DNA of 20,694 nt. Origin: CAZOWL01 sp964583605 (GTDB lineage Bacteria > Pseudomonadota > Gammaproteobacteria > Chromatiales > Chromatiaceae). Below are positions 1 to 7,265 of the stretch, one piece after another. The translations under genes and the position numbers were made by a program. Location: NCBI GenBank assembly GCA_964583605.1, contig CAZOWL010000079.1, forward strand, positions 1 through 20,694, read 5' to 3'. Position 1 is the first letter of the stretch, and every line of letters starts with the position of its first letter. The notes under the pieces are model-generated. The model saw nothing but the letters and a program-made list of their open reading frames with translations. It was not told where the DNA came from and did not search any database.

Positions 1-477
1 ACCTCGCACTGGGACATCAGCACCGGTACGGCCTGCAACCCCGTGAACGGTTACGCTAAGAGTTGCAAGGATGCGGACGGTTGTCTCCAGGTCGTCCCGG
101 GAGAGGGTCACTGAGACCGACCTGGCATGATCATTCCAAGCGGCTTGGACCGCCTCGTAGGTTCGCCGGCCCTCGTCGGTAAGCTCGTAGAGTGGCGAGC
201 GCTTGTGTAATGGATTGTGGCGCTTGCAGATCAGCCCTTCGGCCAACAGCAGATTGAGCTGCTTCCGGGCTCCCTGCCGGGTCACACCCATGCTGTAGGC
301 GATCCGCGGCGTGGCAATCGGCTCGCCGGCGAACGCCAGTGCACCCAACATCTGCCAGCGAGCACTGGTCAGGCTGAAAGGCGCAACGAAGCGATCTCCC
401 CAGCTGATCAGCTGCCCGTTCGCCCTAAAAATCGCCAGGACGATCGCGGTCAAGGACTCAACCTTGGGGTCGTGCAC
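1..477 (-). CDS. MarR-family winged-helix transcriptional regulator (3' end cut by window edge)
   Basis: I translated this on the minus strand; 159 codons are open and run off the left edge. The protein has the MarR layout: an N-terminal helical stretch, a helix-turn-helix around residues 55-75 containing TPRIAYSMGVTRQGARKQL, then a wing ending in the typical YELTDEGRR. I chose the GTG at 475-477 because AGGAGG lies 5 bases upstream; another in-frame GTG 11 codons earlier lacks a good site. MarR proteins are dimeric DNA-binding repressors, often released by small phenolic ligands. The gene lies downstream of an ABC exporter on the same strand but has its own promoter with a palindrome inside it, so autoregulation is likely. 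The ligand cannot be predicted. Family assignment is by my reading of the fold motifs, not by a search. Confidence 0.8.
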   Translation of the reverse strand, partial: MHDPKVESLTAIVLAIFRANGQLISWGDRFVAPFSLTSARWQMLGALAFAGEPIATPRIAYSMGVTRQGARKQLNLLLAEGLICKRHNPLHKRSPLYELTDEGRRTYEAVQAAWNDHARSVSVTLSRDDLETTVRILATLSVTVHGVAGRTGADVPVRG

Positions 478-514
478 CCTCCCCTCCTGAGAATGACCAT
501 TCGTACTCACAAGA

Positions 515-542
515 AGTCTACATGCCGGTAACCGGTTGTCAA
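515..542 (-). promoter_or_regulatory. Promoter with palindromic operator of the MarR-family gene
   Basis: On the minus strand TTGACA (537-542) is a perfect -35 box, followed after 16 bp by TAGACT (515-520) as -10. The spacer holds the palindrome CCGGT-A-ACCGG (525-535). An operator between -35 and -10 is the usual place for repressor binding, so this probably gives autoregulation by the MarR protein whose GTG start lies 38 bases downstream of the -10. Confidence 0.6.
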
Positions 543-614
543 TATCCCTTTTGGGCGTGGCAGATCTGGGTGGCCGCATCCGACGGCATTTCGACGTTGC
601 TTGCCAGGATGGCC

Positions 615-2435
615 CTAGGGCCGGGACCGACCTTCACCTGGCCGCTCCTCCTCGCGCTCGCGTCGCTGCAGCTCCCACATCGCCGCATAGCGGCCTCTAG
701 TGCTCAGTAGCGCTCGATGCGTGCCCTCCTCCACGATACGTCCGTTCTCCATGACCAGGATGTTGTCGGCATCGACCACCGTCGAGAGGCGATGGGCGAT
801 GACGAGGGTCGTGTGGTTCAGGGCGACCTCGGCCAAGGTCTGCTGGATGGCCTGCTCGGTGTGGCTGTCGAGCGAGGAGGTCGCCTCGTCGAAGACCAAG
901 ATCCGTGGGCGCTTGAGGATGGCGCGTGCGATGGCGACACGCTGCTTCTCACCGCCGGAGAGCTTCAGGCCGCGCTCGCCGACGACCGTATCCCAACGCT
1001 GCGGAAGCGATTCGATGAAGGCGCGGATATGGGCCATCTCGGCGACCTGCTCGATCTCCGCGCGCCGAGCCGAGGGACGGCCATAGGCGAGGTTGTAGTA
1101 GATGCTCTCGTTGAACAGCACCGTATCCTGCGGGACGACCCCAATGGTCGCGCGCAGGCTCGCCTGGGTGACATCACAGATGTCCTGCCCGTCGATGAGG
1201 ATGCGACCGCCCTGAACGTCATAGAAGCGGAATAGCAGCCGCGCGAGTGTCGACTTGCCGGCACCGCTGTGCCCCACGACGGCGACCTTGGCCCCGGGCG
1301 CGACGGTGAAGTCGACCCCGTGCAGGATCGGCCGATCCGCTTGGTAGTGGAAGTCCACCCGCTCGAACCGGACACCCCCGTTGTCGAGGACGAGCGGCTT
1401 GGCCAACGGCCGGTTCGAGATCTCCGGCACGCGCTCGAGCAGTTTGAACACGCGATCCATATCGGCCAGCGCATACTTGATTTGCCGATAGACGATGCCG
1501 AGGAAGCCGAGCGGAATGAAGATCTGCAGGAGAAAGGCGTTGACCAACACTAGGTCGCCGAGTGTCATCGTACCATTCACGACGGCCTGTGCGGCGAGGA
1601 TCATGATGACGGTGACCCCGACAGCGATGATCGCGCCTTGGCCAAAGTTCAGCAGCGACATCGAGGTCTGGCTCTTCACGGCCATCTCCTCCCAACCACC
1701 GAGGGTCTCATCGTAGCGCTCCAGCTCCATGCCTTCGTTGCCGAAGTACTTGACCGTTTCGTAGTTCATCAGACTATCGAAGGCTTGCGAGTTGGCCTGC
1801 GAGTCGAGCCGATTCATCTGGTGGCGGTAATCCATACGCCATTCCGTGATGGCGAACGTGAACACGGCGTACACCGCGACCGTCGCAAAGGTGACCAGGG
1901 TGAATACCAGCGCGTAGTTGGTCAGTAGGATCACGGCCACCAGGGTCAGCTCGACCAGCACCGGGATCACACTGAACACGAGATAATTCAGGATGGTCGC
2001 GACCGAGCGCGTACCCCGTTCCAGGTCGCGGCTGATGGCGCCGCTCTGCCGCTCCAGGTGGTAGCGCAATGAGAGCTCGTGCAGGTGCGCGAGCACGCGC
2101 GTCGAGAGCCGGCGCATGGCGCGGTAGCGGACGCGGGCGAAGACTACGTCCCGCAGCTCGGTGAAGAGCGCTGAGGCGAGCTTCAGTGCCCCGTAGGCCA
2201 GGAGTGGCGCGAGCGGCAGCATCAAGGCCTGCGATTCGGCGCGATTGAAGGCATCGACAATCCCCTTCAGGACCAGGGGCACGCCGACGTTGGCGAGCTT
2301 GGCGAGCACGAGGCATGTCAGCGCCAGCAGCGCCCGCCCGCGAAACTCCCACAAGTAGGGAAGCATCGCGCGGAGGTTGTACCAGTCCCGGCGATCACGG
2401 TGGGCGCGCTCGGTCGCCGGAGGCGGTGGCATCAT
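615..2435 (-). CDS. Atm1/HMT-type ABC exporter, fused permease and ATPase
   Basis: A 606-residue half-transporter with an N-terminal six-helix membrane domain (about residues 25-330) and a C-terminal ATPase. The ATPase motifs are complete: Walker A GHSGAGKST (388-396), Q-loop Gln436, signature LSGGE (492-496), Walker B ILVFDE (512-517) and H-loop His548. The permease carries the stretch HLERQSGAISRDLERGTRS and the segment NYETVKYFGNE, both typical of the Atm1/ABCB7/HMT1 group rather than of lipid A flippases such as MsbA. That group works as inner-membrane dimers exporting glutathione- or thiol-linked compounds, in some bacteria giving heavy-metal tolerance. The substrate here is inferred from family only. 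I chose ATG at 2433-2435, with GAAGG 7 bases upstream. A longer ORF reaches 2546, but its extra 37 codons read through a REP-like repeat (HPNPLPEGA), so they are probably not coding. Confidence 0.9.
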   Translation of the reverse strand: MMPPPPATERAHRDRRDWYNLRAMLPYLWEFRGRALLALTCLVLAKLANVGVPLVLKGIVDAFNRAESQALMLPLAPLLAYGALKLASALFTELRDVVFARVRYRAMRRLSTRVLAHLHELSLRYHLERQSGAISRDLERGTRSVATILNYLVFSVIPVLVELTLVAVILLTNYALVFTLVTFATVAVYAVFTFAITEWRMDYRHQMNRLDSQANSQAFDSLMNYETVKYFGNEGMELERYDETLGGWEEMAVKSQTSMSLLNFGQGAIIAVGVTVIMILAAQAVVNGTMTLGDLVLVNAFLLQIFIPLGFLGIVYRQIKYALADMDRVFKLLERVPEISNRPLAKPLVLDNGGVRFERVDFHYQADRPILHGVDFTVAPGAKVAVVGHSGAGKSTLARLLFRFYDVQGGRILIDGQDICDVTQASLRATIGVVPQDTVLFNESIYYNLAYGRPSARRAEIEQVAEMAHIRAFIESLPQRWDTVVGERGLKLSGGEKQRVAIARAILKRPRILVFDEATSSLDSHTEQAIQQTLAEVALNHTTLVIAHRLSTVVDADNILVMENGRIVEEGTHRALLSTRGRYAAMWELQRREREEERPGEGRSRP

Positions 2436-2509
2436 CGTATTGCCTTCGTTGTTCTGCGGTCTTACTACTAGGCGATTGCCGAAGCGCGTTCGCTCATTCT
2501 GCCGCCAGG

Positions 2510-2536
2510 CACCCTCCGGGAGAGGGTTGGGATGGG
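2510..2536 (-). repeat. REP-like extragenic hairpin
   Basis: Contains the stem CCCTC (2512-2516) / GAGGG (2522-2526), followed by ggttgggatggg. Read on the minus strand it gives CCCATCCCAACCCTC, close to CACCCCATCCCTC of the hairpin at 13507-13531. Such GAGGG/CCCTC hairpins are common dispersed repeats in gammaproteobacterial intergenic DNA. With only two copies visible, the family assignment is tentative. Confidence 0.45.
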
Positions 2537-2619
2537 CTGCGATCACGGGCGAGCCAACCCGGTCGACCGACGCCCTGGGCCGCGGCGGGTCGCGCGCCGA
2601 CCACTAACGGAGGTACCTC

Positions 2620-2976
2620 ATGTCCGAGTCGCTGATGGAGACGTCCGGCTGCAGTCTCAACGAGCCTTACGCCCTGCAGGTCCTGGGCAACGAGATGGAT
2701 CCTGAGTTTCCAGATCGTTGCGTCATCATCGTCGAGCCGACTGACCGATGTCGCGACGGCATGTATGTCTTCGTCGAGGTCGAAGATGTGCGTTGGCTTC
2801 GACAGTACCGGGTAGGTCCGGGCGGGGAAGAACGCCTAGTGGCCATCAATCCTCTGTATCCGGAGATCCTCTTGACGGGGCTCAAGTGGCAGGTCCTCGG
2901 CGTTGTCATCCAGCGAAATATCCGCCGGCAGATCAAGCACTACCGCTATGATGTGCCGCAGGTCGCCGGGTCGTGA
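2620..2976 (+). CDS. S24/LexA-fold small protein lacking the catalytic Ser-Lys dyad
   Basis: A 118-residue protein that aligns by eye with the C-terminal S24 peptidase domain of LexA/UmuD and phage repressors: GNEMDPEFPDRC (23-34) matches the family's GDSMxPxFxDGD block, then IIVEP, VFVEVEDVRWLRQYR (50-64), and a closing WQVLGVVIQ. The family nucleophile Ser is Glu25 here, and the general-base Lys in the V-K-R-L position is Arg58, so self-cleavage is not expected. There is no N-terminal HTH. The start is well supported by GGAGG 6 bases upstream of the ATG. The protein is acidic in its first half. It may be a retained scaffold or partner-binding module; its function is unknown. It is divergent from the ABC exporter and 218 bp upstream of the DUF502 gene, so co-transcription with the latter is possible but unproven. 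Confidence 0.65.
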   Translation: MSESLMETSGCSLNEPYALQVLGNEMDPEFPDRCVIIVEPTDRCRDGMYVFVEVEDVRWLRQYRVGPGGEERLVAINPLYPEILLTGLKWQVLGVVIQRNIRRQIKHYRYDVPQVAGS

Positions 2977-3194
2977 GTACCTGGCACAATCGTCGGACAG
3001 CGCGCGACACGGGTATCGACTCGGCCACTGGCGCGCGAACGCCGCGCGTGGCGCCGAACGCAACAGCTGCCCAGGTCAAGAGACCCGAGCACTCAGGTTT
3101 CGTGATCACGGTCGTTGCGGCTTGCTGACTCCTGGCCCCTCTGCAGGCATGATAGCGCGACGCCAAGCCCAGGACAGCTCCGAGTCGCGACCCG

Positions 3195-3908
3195 ATGTTC
3201 CGCCATTTCCAACGCTATTTGCTCACCGGGGTGTTGACCATCATCCCGATCCTGGTGACGGTCCTCGTCTTCGATTTCTTCCTCGGGCAACTCTCGAATT
3301 TCGGCAAGCCGACGGTACGGGCGATTGCGCTCTGGGCACGCGACTTCTCCCCCGAGCTCTCGCGCTGGCTGCTCGAAGTACCTTGGCTGCAGTCGTTCCT
3401 GGCAATCCTGTTCACGATCTTGGCGATCTACGGACTGGGGTGGGCAGTATCGGTCGTCGTTGGACGCCGCGTGCTCGCGCTCCTGGAGGCCCTTGTCGCG
3501 CGCATCCCCTTGGTGACACGGGTCTACGGCTCGACCAAGCAGCTGGTTCAATCCTTTCAGAGCAGACCCGACCTCAAACGGGTCGTGCTCATCGAGTTCC
3601 CGCACAAGGAGATGAAGGCGGTCGGTTTCGTGACCGAGACGATGACGGATGATGCGACCGGGGTCGAGCTCGCCGCGGTCTATGTGCCGACGACACCGAA
3701 CCCAACGTCCGGGTACCTCGAGATCCTACCGAAGGAGCGACTCGTCAGCCTCGACTGGACCGTCGACGAGGCCATGACCTTCATCATCTCCGGCGGGACG
3801 GTCTCCCCCGGGCGCATTCACTGGGAGAACACCTCGCCGGCAGACACATCGGCGGTGAGGCCCAAGGAGGAGTCGCCGTCTCGGGCAGTTGAGCCGGACC
3901 CGAGCTGA
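3195..3908 (+). CDS. DUF502 family inner-membrane protein
   Basis: A 237-residue protein with two hydrophobic segments near the N-terminus (about 9-31 and 64-88) followed by a soluble domain. It shows the DUF502 hallmarks: RYLLTGVLTIIPILVT at the start, the RIPLVTRVYGSTKQLVQ block (about 104-120), VVLIEFPHKEMKAVGFVT (about 130-147), and VPTTPNPTSGYLEILPKE (about 163-180) with the closing SGG near 198-200. The family is widespread in proteobacteria, plants and spirochaetes and has no established biochemical role in bacteria. The C-terminal tail after about residue 210 is low-complexity and probably disordered. The ATG at 3195 has only a weak ribosome site (GAG), but it begins exactly at the conserved FRHFQRYLLTG start. 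Converges with degP. Confidence 0.85.
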   Translation: MFRHFQRYLLTGVLTIIPILVTVLVFDFFLGQLSNFGKPTVRAIALWARDFSPELSRWLLEVPWLQSFLAILFTILAIYGLGWAVSVVVGRRVLALLEALVARIPLVTRVYGSTKQLVQSFQSRPDLKRVVLIEFPHKEMKAVGFVTETMTDDATGVELAAVYVPTTPNPTSGYLEILPKERLVSLDWTVDEAMTFIISGGTVSPGRIHWENTSPADTSAVRPKEESPSRAVEPDPS

Positions 3909-3913
3909 TCCCC

Positions 3914-3939
3914 GGGCTGGAAGGGGCCGATCCCAGCCC
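3914..3939. terminator. Hairpin between the convergent DUF502 and degP genes
   Basis: A 7-bp perfect stem GGGCTGG (3914-3920) / CCAGCCC (3933-3939) with a 12-base loop sits in the 46-bp gap between two converging genes. There is no T-run on either side, so it is only a plausible bidirectional stop or RNA 3'-end stabiliser. Confidence 0.35.
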
Positions 3940-3954
3940 TACCGCCCGCGTCAC

Positions 3955-5409
3955 TCAGCGTCGTGTCATCTGGAACAGGCGCCCATCACGCCAGAGGCTC
4001 AGGCTGAGCAAGCCCCGCTCCCGCCTCAACAGGCGACGCAACTCACCCACGTCATTCACGCGCTGGCCATTGACCTCGAGCACGACATCCCCCTCGCGCA
4101 GGCCAACCTCCCAGGCAGGGCTCTCCTGCTCGACGACGCCGACCGCGACACCCGAGAGCTCGCCGCGGGGCGTCGCGGCCGACCCGTCACCGAGCAGGGC
4201 ACCGGCCAGCGCGCGGCTCAGCCGAGCACCCTCATCGTAGCTGGCATAAGGATCGGCCACGACGCCTTGGACCGAGCGCGTGCGACCGTCGCGCAGGATC
4301 TTCAGCTGCAGCCCGTCGCCGATGCGCTTCAGGCCGATACGATTGCGCAGGTCGGCGGCACCCCGAACCTCTTTGCCGTCGATCTCGATGACCACATCGC
4401 CGGCGCGCAGGCCGGCCTGCGCGGCCGCTGAGCCGGGCTCGACATCGGCGATCACGGCACCGCGATGCACGTCGACGCGCAGGGCACGCGCGAGGTCGGT
4501 GGTCAGATCCTGCACGACAACCCCGAACAGGCCGCGCCGCACCGCACCATGCTCGACGATCTGCTCCATGACACTACGCGCCATATTGATTGGGATCGCG
4601 AAGCCGATGCCGACATTGCCGCCACCCGGGGCCAAGATGGCGGTGTTGATCCCGACCAGCTCACCACGCAGATCGATTAAGGGACCGCCTGAGTTGCCGG
4701 GATTGATCGAGGCGTCGGTCTGGATGAAGCTCTCGTAGCCCTCTATGCCGAGCCCGGACCGTCCCAATGCGCTCACGATGCCTGAAGTCACCGTCTGTGC
4801 GAGGCCAAACGGGCTGCCGATCGCGACGACGAAATCGCCGACCCGCAATGCATCGGAATCGCCCATCGGGATGTCTATCAGATCCTCACTCGGGACCTTG
4901 AGCACGGCGACATCTGTCTGCGGATCCGACCCGACGAGCTCGGCCACGAGGGTCCGGCCGTCGTGCAGAGTCACCTCGATCTCCTGGGCCTTCTGAACGA
5001 CGTGGTGGTTGGTCAGCACCAGCCCCTCGCGCGCATCGACGATGACGCCGGAGCCAAGGCTCTGGTTGCGCCGCTCACGGTGCTCAGGGATATCGAAAAA
5101 GTAGCGAAAGAAGGGATCGCGCATCAGCGGATGCTCTGCCGCCTCGATGCGCGTCACGGTGGCGATGTTCACGACCGCTGGTACCGTCCGCTCAAGCGTC
5201 GGAGCCAAGCTCGGTAGCGCGTTGCCACCGATCGCCGACGGCAAGGCCGCGGCCGCACCGCCACTTGTTAGCGTTAGGGCGAGCAGGGTAAGAAGCAGGA
5301 TGATAGGGGCTCTCCCCTTGCCTCGGAGCCCGCCTCGTGCTCCGGTGGAGCCTGTTGAGTCCGGCTCGGTTACAGGATATTTGGGACCGGTTGGCCGCTC
5401 TGGCATCAT
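3955..5409 (-). CDS. degP: Periplasmic serine endopeptidase DegP/HtrA (Do family)
   Basis: A 484-residue S1C protease with two PDZ domains. A hydrophobic segment around residues 34-54 ending in GGAAAA looks like a signal peptide after an unusually long basic and flexible N-region; a retained membrane anchor cannot be excluded. The triad is complete: His136 in LTNHHVV, Asp166 in DPQTDVAVLKV and Ser240 in INPGNSGGPL. PDZ1 covers about 295-385 (VEPGSAAAQAGLRAGDVV), PDZ2 about 405-480 (ESPAWEVGLREGDVV). Family members degrade or refold damaged envelope proteins. The start is the first of two adjacent ATGs; no strong ribosome site precedes either. The gene lies downstream of ibpA on the same strand but behind a terminator, so it probably has its own promoter. 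DegP versus DegQ cannot be decided from sequence; the two PDZ domains rule out a DegS-type enzyme. Confidence 0.92.
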   Translation of the reverse strand: MMPERPTGPKYPVTEPDSTGSTGARGGLRGKGRAPIILLLTLLALTLTSGGAAAALPSAIGGNALPSLAPTLERTVPAVVNIATVTRIEAAEHPLMRDPFFRYFFDIPEHRERRNQSLGSGVIVDAREGLVLTNHHVVQKAQEIEVTLHDGRTLVAELVGSDPQTDVAVLKVPSEDLIDIPMGDSDALRVGDFVVAIGSPFGLAQTVTSGIVSALGRSGLGIEGYESFIQTDASINPGNSGGPLIDLRGELVGINTAILAPGGGNVGIGFAIPINMARSVMEQIVEHGAVRRGLFGVVVQDLTTDLARALRVDVHRGAVIADVEPGSAAAQAGLRAGDVVIEIDGKEVRGAADLRNRIGLKRIGDGLQLKILRDGRTRSVQGVVADPYASYDEGARLSRALAGALLGDGSAATPRGELSGVAVGVVEQESPAWEVGLREGDVVLEVNGQRVNDVGELRRLLRRERGLLSLSLWRDGRLFQMTRR

Positions 5410-5441
5410 GTCTTTACGTTCGCTTGCGGAGGACGTCAGGC

Positions 5442-5456
5442 ATTATCGAACGATAA
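5442..5456 (-). promoter_or_regulatory. Palindrome and possible -10 upstream of degP
   Basis: TTATCG-AA-CGATAA (5443-5456) is a perfect 14-bp palindrome 33 bases upstream of the degP ATG. On the minus strand it ends in GATAAT, a good -10 match, but no convincing -35 or sigma-E-type GAACTT/TCTGA pair was found. It could be an operator placed over the -10. Confidence 0.35.
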
Positions 5457-5510
5457 GCCTGTCGTGGGAAAGGTATCTTGGATCTGCTGGCCGCACGGCC
5501 ACAACGAAGA

Positions 5511-5532
5511 AGGCCGGGCTCGCGCCCGGCCT
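5511..5532 (-). terminator. Terminator of ibpA
   Basis: A perfect 9-bp GC-rich stem AGGCCGGGC (5511-5519) / GCCCGGCCT (5524-5532) with a 4-base loop begins 22 bases after the ibpA stop. On the minus strand it is followed by TCTTCGTT, a short T-rich tail, fitting intrinsic termination between ibpA and degP. Confidence 0.75.
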
Positions 5533-5554
5533 CGTTATGCCGCGTCAGGCGGCA

Positions 5555-6025
5555 TCAGGCGGCTTGCTTAGCCTCGTCAGCCTCGATGAAGCGACCCGAG
5601 CCGCTCGTACCACTGCGGACCTCGATCTTTCGCGGCTTCATGGCCTCCGGGACCTCGCGTACGAGATCGATGTGAAGCAGGCCGTTAATCAGCCGAGCCT
5701 CGACGACCTTGACATAGTCGGCAAGCTGGAACTTGCGCTCAAAGCTCCGATTCGCAATGCCACGATAGAGATAGCGGTGCTCCCTCTCCTCGTCCGGACG
5801 CGAGCCCGAAACGGTGAGGATGTTCTCCTTCACCTCGAGGTTGAGATCACCTTCGGTGAAGCCCGCCACGGCCATCGTGATCCGGTACTTGTTCTCGTCC
5901 TCGATCTCGACGTTGTAGGGCGGATAACCACCAGTTTCGGCACGGTAAGCCGATTCGAGGGTACTAGCCAGCCGATCGAAACCGATCACGGACCGGAACA
6001 AGGGGGAAAAATCAATCGTCGTCAT
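5555..6025 (-). CDS. ibpA: Small heat-shock protein IbpA (Hsp20 family)
   Basis: A 156-residue alpha-crystallin protein very close to E. coli IbpA in layout: N-terminal DFSPLFRSVIGFDRL, then GGYPPYNVEIEDENKYRI, AVAGFTEGDL, the RYLYRGIANRSFERKFQL block, INGLLHIDL and the C-terminal RKIEV, which carries the I-x-V type anchor. IbpA-class proteins are ATP-independent holdases that bind aggregating proteins for hand-over to DnaK/ClpB. I chose the ATG at 6023-6025: GGAGG lies 8 bases upstream, whereas the ATG two codons earlier is only 2 bases from it. A longer ORF to 6298 is read-through of the leader. The C-terminal tail SGTSGSGRFIEADEAKQAA is longer than in E. coli. The leader resembles a ROSE thermometer and a hairpin terminator follows the gene. 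Confidence 0.95.
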   Translation of the reverse strand: MTTIDFSPLFRSVIGFDRLASTLESAYRAETGGYPPYNVEIEDENKYRITMAVAGFTEGDLNLEVKENILTVSGSRPDEEREHRYLYRGIANRSFERKFQLADYVKVVEARLINGLLHIDLVREVPEAMKPRKIEVRSGTSGSGRFIEADEAKQAA

Positions 6026-6092
6026 GGACATATCCTCCAGGATGAGCAATATGACAGAGGTTGCGTTCTTACGAACCGCACAGTCTGCAGAC
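6026..6092 (-). promoter_or_regulatory. ROSE-like RNA thermometer in the ibpA leader
   Basis: Read on the minus strand, the leader ends in TTGCTCATCCTGGAGGAT, 6 bases before ATG. TTGCT (6045-6049) matches the conserved U(U/C)GCU anti-Shine-Dalgarno motif of ROSE elements, and ATCCT can pair with the AGGAT of the ribosome site (GGAGG, 6034-6038). Upstream, GCG-g-TTC-GTAA-GAA-CGC (6063-6079) forms a stem-loop enclosed by a possible CAGA/TCTG pairing (6055-6058, 6084-6087), giving the multi-hairpin shape expected. ROSE elements control Hsp20 genes in alpha- and gammaproteobacteria, including E. coli ibpA. Pairing was worked out by eye, not folded. Confidence 0.7.
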
Positions 6093-6116
6093 CCCACCTG
6101 GGCGCCTGCATTATGT

Positions 6117-6145
6117 AAAGTAGTACGTGCTGACCTCGTTTTCAA
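6117..6145 (-). promoter_or_regulatory. Probable ibpA promoter
   Basis: On the minus strand CCCTTGAAAA contains TTGAAA (6140-6145), resembling the CTTGAAA -35 of heat-shock sigma-32 promoters and also a sigma-70 -35. Exactly 17 bp on is TACTTT (6117-6122), a modest -10. I see no CCCCATNT sigma-32 -10 at the expected distance. A start near 6110 would give a leader of about 85 nt, the usual size for ROSE-controlled genes. Confidence 0.4.
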
Positions 6146-6254
6146 GGGGCCAGCGGCCGCTCGTGCGTGCGGCGAAGGGGCACTTGAATTCTCCCGAGCT
6201 CCCGTATAGCTTGCCGCCGCCTGACCTGCGCGTCGTCGATGGACCTCCGCGTTG

Positions 6255-7265
6255 ATGAATAGTTCGCCGCCAGTAAGCCTCAAGCCCTCCTTGTCCATCG
6301 TTGTCCCGCTCTATCGTGAGCGCGACAACGTCGCACTCTTGCTCACTCGCCTGCATGAAGGGCTCGCGGGCTATCTCGGCCCCTGGGAGTTGATCTGCGT
6401 CGACGATGGCAGCCGCGACGGCACGAGTGAAGTGCTGCGCAGCGAGGCGACGCGCTACGGCCTGCACGTCCGCGTGATCGCGCTGCGCCGCAATTTCGGC
6501 CAGACCGCCGCGATGCAGGCCGGCCTGGACGCGGCCCGGGGCGAATTGATCGCGACCCTGGACGGGGACCTCCAGAACGACCCGGCCGACATCCCACGTC
6601 TCGTCGATGAGCTGTTGGCCCGCGACCTAGATCTTTTGCAAGGCTGGCGCCGCCACCGACAGGACCATCTCCTGTGGCGCAAGCTGCCTTCACGGCTAGG
6701 AAATCTCGTCATCGCGCGGATTACCGGCGTGCGACTACACGATTACGGCTGCAGCCTTAAGGTCTACCGCACAGCGGTCATTCGCGAGGTCCGGCTGTTT
6801 GGCGAGATGCACCGCTTCATCCCGGTCTGGGTGGCCAGCGTGACGGCGCCCGAGCGGATCGGTGAGTCCGAGGTCAATCACGCGCCGCGACGCTTTGGTA
6901 AGTCGAAGTACGGGCTCTCGCGCGCAGTTCCCGTGCTCCTGGACCTCCTCGCGGCCTTTTTCTTCATGCGCTTTCGTGCCCGCCCGGGGCATTTCTTCGG
7001 CTCGATCGGCTTGGTGTTCGGCCTGGCCGGGACGCTGATCATGACTGACCTGGCGATTGTCAAGTTCTGGCACGGACAGGACATCGGCGGGCGCCCCCTG
7101 CTCTTCGTCGGCATCCTCTGTCTGGTTGCCTCGATCCAGTTTCTTACCACAGGAGTGCTCGCGGAGATGTTAACCCGAATCTTCTACGCCTCGAGCCAGC
7201 GCACCGACCATGCCATTGCCTGGCAGACCGATCCGACAATGGCCGGTTGGCGGGTGACCTCATGA
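6255..7265 (+). CDS. GT2 polyprenyl-phosphate glycosyltransferase (ArnC/GtrB/DPM1-like)
   Basis: A 336-residue family 2 glycosyltransferase: SIVVPLYRERDNV at the start, DDGS (50-53), RRNFGQTAAMQAG, the DGD metal-binding motif in LDGDLQNDP (Asp103, Asp105), and HRFIPVW. Three hydrophobic segments follow at about 224-240, 247-268 and 280-303, as in ArnC/GtrB enzymes that load a sugar from a nucleotide donor onto undecaprenyl phosphate on the cytoplasmic face. The stop overlaps the next gene's start (ATGA), so this begins a translationally coupled operon with a GT39 transferase and a PAP2 phosphatase, which fits making the lipid-linked donor for the GT39 enzyme. I start at the ATG at 6255; the preceding TTG (6252) is also in frame, and the ribosome site is weak in both cases. 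Divergent from ibpA. The sugar is unknown. Confidence 0.88.
   Translation: MNSSPPVSLKPSLSIVVPLYRERDNVALLLTRLHEGLAGYLGPWELICVDDGSRDGTSEVLRSEATRYGLHVRVIALRRNFGQTAAMQAGLDAARGELIATLDGDLQNDPADIPRLVDELLARDLDLLQGWRRHRQDHLLWRKLPSRLGNLVIARITGVRLHDYGCSLKVYRTAVIREVRLFGEMHRFIPVWVASVTAPERIGESEVNHAPRRFGKSKYGLSRAVPVLLDLLAAFFFMRFRARPGHFFGSIGLVFGLAGTLIMTDLAIVKFWHGQDIGGRPLLFVGILCLVASIQFLTTGVLAEMLTRIFYASSQRTDHAIAWQTDPTMAGWRVTS

Noticed and set aside
2436..2546. N-terminal extension of the ABC exporter by 37 residues
   Set aside because: The extra codons run through a REP-like hairpin and give the low-value string HPNPLPEGA; the ATG at 2435 has a proper ribosome site.
6026..6298. N-terminal extension of IbpA by 91 residues
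   Set aside because: It reads through the leader and promoter, into the start of the divergent GT2 gene, and lacks Hsp20 similarity; the ATG at 6025 has GGAGG at 8 bases.
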